Source: Littorina saxatilis
Lineage: Eukaryota; Mollusca; Gastropoda; Littorinimorpha; Littorinidae
NCBI RefSeq assembly: GCF_037325665.1
Contig: NC_090253.1
Location: 37,214,894 to 37,278,893 of the forward strand
Length of the DNA stretch: 64,000 nt
Direction of reading: 5' to 3'
Shown here piece after piece: positions 37,802-49,600 of this stretch. The position numbers were made by a program, and so were the translations under genes. The notes under the pieces are model-generated. The model saw only the letters and a list, made by a program, of their open reading frames with translations. It was not told the origin of the DNA and searched no databases. Numbering within the stretch: the first letter of the stretch is position 1; the number at the start of each line of letters is the position of its first letter.

Positions 37802-39198
37802 ATGATCTTACCAACGTTGGCACGCTATCAACCACGTCGATTGATGATTGTCGTTGTGCTGTCCGTGATGGCGATAGTCCTGCTCATTGCCAAACAGCAC
37901 CTGAAAACGTATGTCGCAGATATAGGTTAGTACAGACACAACTTATGCTTATAGATAGATCCTCTCTGTTTGTGAAGCGACATTATGGAAGACAACAGCT
38001 GGCCGGCAGCAGCTAATTTGGAACTAATTATAAAAACCCATGACTGCCGAAAGAATTTGGTTAAACAAATTAATGAAAACACATAACATATAAACTCTAA
38101 CAATTACACCGAAAGTAAGAAAATGGTCTCGAGGGGAGGCAATCATCTTGCTGCAATTTAAAGGACAAGTATAATAGACAGCGGATGTTTTCCTCGTCAG
38201 AGTATTGATATTTTGATGATGGCCAAGTACTTAACTTATAAGTATTATACAAATCAAGGGGTTTGTTGCCGAAAATCGGAAATAATTCTCTCTGGGTTGT
38301 TATAGGCTGTGGGAGAGTTGTATTCCTTGAGAGGCAGCTCATTGGGAATACAGCCGCACTCGCCTAAACGAAACACGCTTAAGCAAAAAACTCGGATATC
38401 TGAAACCAAAACCAATTCCCCGCCAGACCCCCCTCTTTGTAAGACTATTTCTAATTCGGATAAGCCAAACTCTGCCAAAAATTGCTAACTCAAATCACGG
38501 ACATCTCAAACGTGATTTTGACAGATAAGCCAAACTCTAAACACTGTCGGAAAGAATTTTTTTTTATTTTTCCTTGAAAAAACACGTCAGGAAGATAAAC
38601 ATATTTCGTCACGGCTATAATTATCCTACGAAAACGAACACGTCACCTGTTTTTAAGTATGCGGGGAAACTGATGACGTGAGCCACATTGACCAAGAAAT
38701 ACACGTGTCACGTGATGCGACGTTGAAATCCTTGCGCCTGCCAGCATGTTCCAAACAACTGTTGCAGTGTTCAAAAACGAGTGGCTCTCATACAAACCTC
38801 TTTTTCCAATCGAAGGAAGAGATCTTTGTGAAGAGCAAATCTACCTGAGGAATGTATGTGCTCATTTTGAGCGAGTGGTGAAGATCAAATCACAATAAAC
38901 ATGCAGCGAAACAAAACATTTGCCTACAATCTATGTTTACGGAGATTTGATCTTGATTTATGAACACAGAGACAAACTGTCTAATTTTGTTTCTTTTCTT
39001 TCTTTAATGGAGAGGGTTTCATTAAACATTACTTGGAATCCTTTTAACAAAAGCGTAGTTGCTTGTGGAATCTTTGGTTTTGTTTCTGAGATGTGTCACT
39101 GTTTTCACCATTTATTTTTACAGTTGGCTTTGAGGTATTAATAAAGCTCCACTGAAGAAAGCACTTGTAGCTTGTCACTGTTTGGATCTTATTCATTT

Positions 39199-39249
<51 letters not shown>

Positions 39250-39255
39250 ACGCAC

Positions 39256-39328
<73 letters not shown>

Positions 39329-42300
39329 GAGATTCCAAGTGATTTTACAACTTATCCTGAACAAAACTCGCTTAAGCCGAACTGCAGGGTAATTTCTCGG
39401 GAAAGGTTTGGCTTATCCGAACTCGGATATGCACAAACTCGGATAAGCGAAACGATTTTTCATTCCCCGGGCGAGTTCGGCTTAAGCGTGTTTGACTGTA
39501 GTTAGTGGAGACGCGCCGTCGGCGTCACACGAAAATATGAGGTGCGATATGCATGGTTTTCGAAAGAAAACGGCCATTTTTACAGTGTCCGCTCAATACA
39601 ATGCCTTTTTTTCTTTTCTAAAACCAGCAGATCGGAGGTAATTATTCACGGTAATGCAACGGCGTGTCTTAATTACTGGCTATTCACTGTCATATAAGTA
39701 AGCTTATACTGCAGAATTCACTCTTCTATATGTTTTATTTGCTTTCAATTTGAGTGTGTTTCATAGTACATCGTATGTACACGTACGGAAAAGCTCCTGT
39801 AATCCCTGTCGGAGTTCGGTGGGTTATAAAAACACTATAATACTAAGCATGCACCCCCCGAAAGCGACGTATGGCTGCCTACATGGCGGGGTAAAAACGG
39901 TCGTACACGTAAATCTCACTCGTGCGAAAAACACGAGTGTTCGTGGGAATTTCAGCCCATGAACGAAGAAGAAGTAGAAGAAGAAGAAGAAGAAGAAGGA
40001 AACAAAGATGAAGAATATGGTACATCAGCTTTATTCTGTCTGAAATGATGATGGTCAATGTAGTTTTTCATCAGTCTGGATCTCGTAATACATGCGTTCG
40101 CTTGAGTTCGTGCTCTTACTGTTATTCCTGTCCTTAGTGTATCATGTTTCAATGGAATAACATCTTGTAGAAACCAACTCACTCTTTAGAGCACACAAAA
40201 TGTCAACTGGGACATTTACTGACGGAATGAGCTCTAAAAGCACTCCTGATTATCAATGTTTTTTTAAATGTTTTTTTATCAGACTTAAAACATTCATTAC
40301 GGTTGAGATTGCACATTAGAGCGGAATTGTTCTTTCTTCTTTTGTGGTGTTGTATGTGTTCTATCTATTATCATTTCTCTCTGAATAATAGCCTCTTAGC
40401 GGTATCATTTCGGCTCATGACGTCATATGAAATGGAATGGTTATTCAAATCATGGTGCTATGCCATGCAAAGAAACAGAATTATACGGCACAAACGGATC
40501 TTGTGCGAGTATATTACGAGGCTGGAGTCCAAGATGACACGGTATCGTCAGACAGAATCGAAGAGTCGCTCCTTCCCGTAATATGTTTGTACAGTGTAAC
40601 CCCCCCCCCCCCTTTTAAGACCATTACCCTCCCTCCCTCCCTCCCTGTTTCCTCAGACTTTCATATTTATATTCAGTACAAATTTAGACCCCATTTTAAA
40701 GATGGTCGTCTACATTTTTGCTTTTTTTATATTTAGTCAAGTTTTGACTAAATATTTTAACATCGAGGGGGAATCGAAACGAGGGTCGTGGTGTATGTGC
40801 GTGTGTGCGTGCGTGTGTGCGTGCGTGTGTGTGTGTGTGTGTGTGTAGAGCGATTCAGACTAAACTACTGGACCGATCTTTATGAAATTTGACATGAGAG
40901 TTCCTGGGTATGAAATCCCCGAACGTTTTTTTCCTTTTTTGGATAAATGTCTTTGATGACGTCATATCCGGCTTTTCGTGAAAGTTGAGGCGGCACTGTC
41001 ACGCCCTCATTTTTCAACCAAATTGGTTGAAATTTTGGTCAAGTAATCTTCGACGAAGCCCGGACTTCGGTATTGCATTTCAGCTTGGTGGCTTAAAAAT
41101 TAATTAATGACTTTGGTCATTAAAAATCTGAAAATTGTAAAAAAAAATAAAAATTTATAAAACGATCCAAATTTACGTTTACCTTATTCTCCATCATTTG
41201 CTGATTCCAAAAACATATAAATATGTTATATTCGGATTAAAAACAAGCTCTGAAAATTAAATATATAAAAATTATTATCAAAATTTTTTTTTCGAAATCA
41301 ATTTAAAAACACTTTCATCTTAGTCCTTGTCGGTTCCTGATTCCAAAAATATATAGATATGATATGTTTGGATTAAAAACACGCTCAGAAAGTTAAAACG
41401 GAGAGAGGTACAGAAAAGCGTGCTACCCTTCTCAGCGCAACGAATACCCCGCTCTTCTTGTCAATTCCACGGGCACTGCCTTTGCCACGGGCGGTGGAGT
41501 GACGATGCTACGAGTATACGGTCTTGCTGCGTTGCGTTGCGTTCAGTTTCATTCTGTGAGTTCGACAGCTACTTGACTAAATATTGTATTTTCGCCTTAC
41601 GCGACTTGTTCAATAATCTTATGGTTAGATTTCGATACAAAATTATGTCAAATGATGAATGAACCATGGGGAAAAAAATGTATGGAAAAAAAAATATGTA
41701 AAAAAAGATTTTATTTTTGGGTAGCGTGACTCACGCTTCCAATATTTTGTTTTCTGTTTGCTGAGAACATGTGCTTTGCCTAAAAATACTGACCAATCAA
41801 TTTCATGTCACAATGCTTATAGCCACGCCCAAACTAGTGCAGCAACAGTTTGACACTGGAGCGCTGTCCACGCTTTTTTTTTTAAACGCACGAAATGCAC
41901 GGGATTTGAGAGGAGTTTTGCGCTTGGCATTTTCCAAAATAAGGATATCCTACTGTGAGTACTACGCTGGAATACTACAATGAATTTTCAAACGGCTACA
42001 CTGGCTTCGTCTTTCCTGATCGAAAGGGGGTGTATTGTTGATATTTGTAGATAATAGACTCTGCATTTTAATGGTCAAATGGCGATTTCGGTATAAAAAT
42101 GTAGACAAGGACCTTTAAGACTCACTCCTTTTTAAGAACTGCTTTTCTCAGACGTTTTGGAGGTCTCAAAGGAGAGGTTCTACTGTAAACCTGTTCACAA
42201 GATGTTTGTCTGGATGTGCATATGCAGGCCGATGTTTTGCATAACACTTGCGGTGACACAAACTGAAGCATTGATAGCTTCTAAAGATCACTTAGCCAAC

Positions 42301-44172
42301 GACAAGGTCGTACGGGTGAAGTATTGTTCTTCACGCCTCTGTCAACCCCTTGAATGCCGGAAGATTTTTATTTAAAAAACACATTAAAAACAAACAACTA
42401 TGGCATTCCGTTTGTCAAATAATTATTTGGATACTTTTTCATGGTTTTTTCACCAGTTTTAGCTAAATAATCATTATTTAGAAGCTCATGTGCTAAATAA
42501 GTAATTGTTTATAAACAATGTAAAAAAAATCTAAATAATTTTTTGTTTACGTAAACCATTCATTGTTTACGTAAACAATTCATTGTTTACGTAAATAATT
42601 CATTGTTTACGTAAATAATTCATTGTTTACGTAAATAATGTATTGTTTACATAAATAATCACTTATTTCACAAAATAATATTTTTTGGGTGGATAAAGTG
42701 AGCAGTTGCTAAATAAATCATTGTTTACCTATATAATGCATTATTTAGCAGATTCGCTAAATAATGAAAACTGCTTTCCCTAAACAATTCATTGTTTAGG
42801 GAAAGCAGTTTTCATTATTTAGGGGAATCACGAATTGACTTCTAAGCTTCATTTTTTTTCTTTGTGTATATACTATAATTCAATACAAGGTATCTCCAAA
42901 CATTATTTATCAGAAAATGTTAGTAAATTTGTTTATTTTACAAGCTGAAATTGCGAATCCTAGAAACCCCTAAATAATGGAAAATGTGTTGGCTAAACAA
43001 TTCATTGTTTACGTAAATAATTCATTGTTTACGTAAATAATGATTTATTTAGCAACATTGCTGATTGTTTATAAACAATGTAATATAAGTCTAAATAATA
43101 TATTGTTTACGTAAACAATATATTATTTAGACAGTATTTTACATTGTTTGTAAACAATCAGCAATGTTGCTAAATAAATCATTATTTACGTAAACAATGA
43201 ATTATTTACGTAAACAATGAATTGTTTAGGTAAATAATGAATGGTTTACATAAAAAAAAAATATTTAGAATTGTTTTACATTGTTTATAAACAATTACTT
43301 ATTTAGCACATGAGCTTCTAAATAATGATTATTTAGCTAAAACTGGTGACAAAAACATGAAAAAGTATCCAAATAATTATTTGACAAACGGAATGCCATA
43401 AACAACAACATAACATACGAGGTAAAACAATTAGACCAAAACTGAGAAAATTATGTTCAGGGGAGGCAATTATCTTGCTGCAATTCAAAGGCCAATATAA
43501 AGCGGTTGTTTCCATGTTCAGAGTAGTAATCTTTTTATGATAGCAAAGTTCGTACCTGATACGTATTTTGGTAGGCAAGGGGTCACACTTTCAGTCAAAT
43601 CAAAGACTTTTTAAGATTTTTCCATGTGTTTAATTTGTGAAATTTTAATGAAGATCCTTCTGATTTGTTTCTATGTAGTTTCAGGAATTGTGAGAGGCGC
43701 TCCAAAGAGCTCACACATATCAAACTCAGAATGGAAAACTAGCACTCTCAGAAGACAGCAGGAGGACGCCGTCTTGCTGAAAAAGCAGACGACTAACACT
43801 CCAAGGGGCTCACGAAAACATGCACCGCGCCCAGAAAAACAGACGACCAAATCAACCAAGAGGAGACAATTCAAGGCGGGGCAGACGACAATTTCAAGAA
43901 CAGAAATGGTTACCGAAGGAGACGCTGAGTGGCAGACGACTAAATCCCTGAAGGTCATAGGAAAACAGACACCCACCATAAAACTCCAGAAGCAAATGGC
44001 GGAAGAGCATTCAGAAGATGTCGCAAGTATCTTTGAGCAAAGGAGAGCTGTTTACGAATCAGTGTGTCGACAATGGAAGGAAAAGGAAGGGAGAGAAGTA
44101 GAGGGCGGTGTTCGTCCTCCGTACGTTTACCTCCCTGGAAACATCAGCTTTTGCAGAGTGCCCAAGGTAAAC

Positions 44173-44223
<51 letters not shown>

Positions 44224-44238
44224 CGATGTTGATGTTGG

Positions 44239-44294
<56 letters not shown>

Positions 44295-46526
44295 TTGATG
44301 ATGATGAACAGTGATGATGATGATGATGATGGTGCTGGTGCTGGTGATGGTGGTTTGTGTGCAGTGCGTTCTTGCGAGCGCGCGTGTGCGTACGTACGTA
44401 CGTACGTACAAAACAAGATTGAATTAAACGAATGTGCCAAAATATAATATAGTGGTCAGAGTGAGTTACTCGAGACTAACACAATCGTACACCAAAACCT
44501 GTCACAAACAAAGCCGTAAACAAAGTACGTTATAAGAGGCTACTATTGTCATGGTTCAATTTGAGTATTTTCTCCTTTTAAAGCCGAACATCTGTCTCCC
44601 GGGCACTAAGCCTTGTAGTAATAAAAGGCTAAAAAGCTTAATTTAGCGTTGACAGCGACACCGGATGGAGTCTAGACACAAACAAACTTAGCTACATCTG
44701 TCGCGCGCGCATACCAGCCGATATGTTGGCCTTTAATTTGCTGCACTCGTACTCTCCATGCATATTCACTGTCAAAACATGCAGACTGGTTCACTGATAT
44801 TCACACAACCACTCCCTCCTTTCCACATCACAAATACAGTACGTCCACACACCCATTCTGCCCTTCCTTGTCCATTTTGGTGAATAGTCGATGATTTCAT
44901 CAAGGTTTCATTGAACATTCAGCACACTCGAAACTTATCGTACACGCACGTGCTAATGTAGAAACTGTGACACATACATGATTGTTTAAAGTTTGACGGG
45001 CGCAGTTGCCTATTGGAAAAGACATCGGCCTCCTAATCGGAAGGTCATGAGTTCAAATCCCGGCCGCGGCCGCTTTGTGGGTCAAGGATGGAGATTTTTC
45101 CGATCTCCCAGGTCAACTTATGTGCAGACCTTTTAGTGCCTTATCCCCCTTCGTGTGTACACGCAAGCACAAGACCAAGTTCGCACGGAAAAGATCCTGT
45201 AATCCATGTCAGAGTTCACTGGGTTACAAAAACACGAAAATAATCAGCATGTATCCTCCGAAAGCGGCGTGTGGCTGCCTAATTTGCGGGGTAAAAACGG
45301 TCATACACGTCGTAAAACCCAACTCGTGCTAAATCTCGAGTAAACGTGGGAGTTTCAGCCCATGAAGGCAGACGAAGAACAAGAAGTTTAAAGTTTGGAA
45401 ATACGAAAAAGGAAACGTAACAACATGTAAGGCAACAAACAAAACAAAACAAAACAAGACAAGACAAAACAGCAAAATCGACAACACCACCACCGCGTAC
45501 CGCCACCCTGCTCCACCAACATAAAAAAACCTATATAATATTTAACAGCTACGAACGTTGTATTGTACATCGAAAGCTCCGGAGTCCTTTGCAAAAGTAA
45601 TGGAACACACTTCGTGAATCAACTACGCAAGATAACGAAACAAAACAACCTGTTCTGGATCGATAATTGATATGACTTTCTCGTCGTAAGTAGACTTTCC
45701 CAAGCTGTGCCTACCCTCCATTTTGGTCGATTTTCTATTTGGTACTTAGAGCTTTTCTCAGATCGATTTTGGGGGTACCCTTAATCGAGCGGAGGTCACG
45801 TGATCCCAGTAACAGAAATCTTTGACCTGAAAAGTATAGTATAGATAGCCAAGTAAAGTGCCTCTTATAACATAGAACGTTTAAATGAAATGACACGGGA
45901 ATGAATGTTTTAGTTGGGGTACAAAATGTGTAACAATATTTTGTGTATGCTAAGTTTTTTTTAACAACGTATAATAATTCTTCTAATATTTATACGAACT
46001 ACCACGCCCCGTATCTCCATGTCTTTCAGGTTGGTGTGACGTTCTGGAAGAGGGTGTTCTTCTACCTCTTCAAGACCGGGGTCAACAAGAAGACGAGCAA
46101 CAAGACAGTAACCAGCCCAATGGACATCGACAGGCTGTACGTCCACCAACACAGCCCCGGCAAGGATAATACGGCCAACATTGATACGGCTGAGGGTTCG
46201 AGTCTTCTCTTCAAGACAAAGCGAATCATGTTCGCCAGGAACCCTTGGAGTCGCCTGTGGAGTGCGTGAGTAGGTCGACGTTGAACGTTCCAGTTCAAGT
46301 GAGGTCCACAACGATATGTTTTTGAAAAAGAAAGCTTACACAATTCTGAGCGACCAATCCCATCTTCTTCATTGTAAGTTTGAAGCGCTGCCGTCCGGCC
46401 GGCGACTCAGGGTGCCTATGGCCCGCTAGAATACTTTTGAAAACTCCTTTATTCCTACAGCAAAAACCATTTTAAATGCTGATAACAAATATTAATCATC
46501 CAATTCTACACTTGAGCTGTTCAGAC

Positions 46527-46593
<67 letters not shown>

Positions 46594-46628
46594 ATGTGTG
46601 TGTGTAAGTGTGTGTATGAATGTGTGTA

Positions 46629-46680
<52 letters not shown>

Positions 46681-49600
46681 CGTGCGCATGCGTGAGCGCG
46701 CGCGCGCCCGTGTGTGTGTGTGTGTGTAAAACAATATCAAAGGTGATGAAATATTTTACTGTTCCTCGCAGCTATGTGGACAAGTTTGTGCTGCCCGATT
46801 CGTGGCTGGACATTGGTCAGACAGTGGTCGCCATGAGAGAGAAACTCAACGCGGAGAGGGCTGCACGACTCAAAGTCCAGTCAGAGTTCGAAAAACAAGC
46901 TCTGGGTGACGTTGGAAGATACAGGGTCAATAAAACAAAGGTAAAATATGGAGAAAGAATTTTGTGTTAACCGTAATAGACAATTCACGGAAATAACTCT
47001 GTAAGTATTGTATTTATTTTCGATTAATTTTTTTTTTCTTTCGTGTCTTTGTGTTATTAGAAATGCGATGTGGTGCCAAAAGAAAAATTTCCATGTTTGT
47101 GCAAAATCTTCTTCTTCTTCTTCTTGTCGTTCGCCTTTACACTTGGAGTCCAGCTCTGGATATGAAGCTGGTGGTCTTTTGTAGAGCTTCCACGGGCCAA
47201 GTCTCTGTCCTCAAGGGCTTGAGGTTCTTGCAGTCCTGTAGTACGTGGACTGTGTCTTGTTCTGCTTCTCCACAGGGGCACATGGGGGAGGGCACGGCAC
47301 GCAATTTCTTGTGCAGGTGTTGTTGCAGTCTGTTGTGCCCTGTTCTCAGGCGGAAGATTGTTACCTGGTCAGGCCTTGACAGTTGCTGTTAGCTGTCGTG
47401 CGTCAGATATTTTATGATTGTTAACGCAATTTACATCTCTGTAGAGCTTACTGCGTTTTCTTCTTGCTCGTCCTTTGCACCAAGTTTGGCCATTCTGTCC
47501 GCCTGTTCGTTCTCTTCTATTCCACAGTGTGATGGGATCCACTTTCTTTCTTTCTTTATTTGGTGTTTAACGTCGTTTTCAACCACGAAGGTTATATCGC
47601 GACGAATGGGATCCACTGCAGTACTACCTTCAGACATTTGATGTTGTGAAGTGTCGTTGCAAGCAGAGGAAGTTTGCTGTTGGTGACTGCTTGCAGCACA
47701 GATTGGGCATCAATCAGGAATACAACTCCAGTGTCGGGATTGACCTTGCGTTTGATGGTATTGGCTGCATGGATCAGTGCTTCAACCTCTGCCCTGTAGT
47801 TGGCGCAGTGGAGGCCAGTTGGTATAGCCTCTGCTTGCCACTCTCCACTGGGGTGTTGGATGTAGACACCAGCTCCTCCTCTCTTGACGACGTCTGTGGC
47901 GGACCCATCTGTAAAGACCCGCATCCATGCTTCCTTGGGGTATCTTTCGTCGAGCATTGAAAGTGTCATGGCTCTCTTCTGCACATCGCTCTGTTCATCT
48001 TCTGTTGTGAGGTGAGGAACCGTCGTCTGGATGTTCTGGATGTAAAATGAAAATGGAGATGAAAGTTTTCTTATCTTATCTTATCTTAGGGATTTGCAAG
48101 CTTTGTGTAAGAGTTGCGCCCCGCTTACATCGTACACACAGGATACACGTGGTCGACGAGTTTAAACCACGATCGCAGCAAATAACTGACTCTGACGTGT
48201 ATGTTATGCCTTGTCCAATCGAAATAATGCCTTTTCTTTCGAAATCTCAGCACATCGGAGCCACAATTCACTTGAAGGCATGCTGCGATCGCTAAAGGCC
48301 TGTCCAGACACTCCAGGCTGACCCTGTCCACATTTGACTTATGCTCAAAACGGTCCCACTGGGCACGCCGCAGCGGGCTATGATCGCGAAGCGTTATCTG
48401 CAGAAGAATAGAGCGTGTTCTAATTTCTCTGACACAGAAATAGAACGACGGAAATTTGACCAATCAGAGAAAACCAGAGCGATGACGTCAACCGTCAGAT
48501 CGAGTTGGATTGTGGGTAGACTCTAAGTATCTCTTCGACACAGATCGGCGAACTTATCGATCTATACAGAAGCCACGAATCCCTGTGGAATACATTTTCC
48601 AAGTTATACAAAAACAGGGACGCAAAGTTTGCGGCGTGGCAGTCGATGCAACTGTCACTGTTTTGTATGTACGCAGCCATCTTTGCAAATTACCGCTAGC
48701 GTGTTGACCTTCCTGTCAGGTGACCTTGACGCTTGCGCTCCACTGATACCGCGTTGTGAAAAATGTGGTCGATGTGTGGCCACTCGGCAAAATCCCGCGC
48801 GACGCACAAAACGGCCTGCGGCGCATATGGCGTAAAACGGCGTCCAAGTCTGGACAGGCCTTAAGCACGTGTTAGTTTCCTATCCTGTCGTGACCTTGAC
48901 CTCAAGCGAAACTCACGTGACCTCAGGCAAGACAAGTTGTCGGCTATCACTCAGGGCAAGCGATCCGGCATTGCCGCAACAAATCGTAAACACCGATGTG
49001 TATATTTTCGAAAGAAATGGGGTCATATCGAACGGAAACTACATACCATACACATCGGAGTCAGTCATTCGCTACGATCGTTGTTTTAACTGGTCGACCA
49101 TGTGTTTCCTGTTTGTACGAGGTTAGCCGCTGGGCACAACTCTTTCACAACGCTTGTAAATTCTGACAGAGTTCTTTCCGGAAAAATATCTATTCATCAG
49201 ACTTAGTTTAATTTTACGCTGCTGGTCCTGTAGTTTTTATTTGTATATATACTTGTCGAAAAAGTAAATACAGTTTTATCGGTAATGTTCGGAAATACAC
49301 CAAGACACTCACTTGTCAATTGTCAATTGTCAAATTCATTCACTCTATCTCTCTCTCTCTCCCTGTCTGTCTGTCTGTTTGTCTCCCTCCTTTTCTCTCT
49401 CACACACACTGACTCCCCCATACGGATGCACGCCTTTTCACTCACTTTTCTTTTTTTCTCTGTCTGCCTTTCTGTCTGTCTGTCTGTCTGTATGTCACAC
49501 ACACAAACACACACACACACGCACACACACACACACATACACACACAGACACACATACACACACGCACTATCTCTTTCTCTCTCTCTCTCCTCCTCCTCT

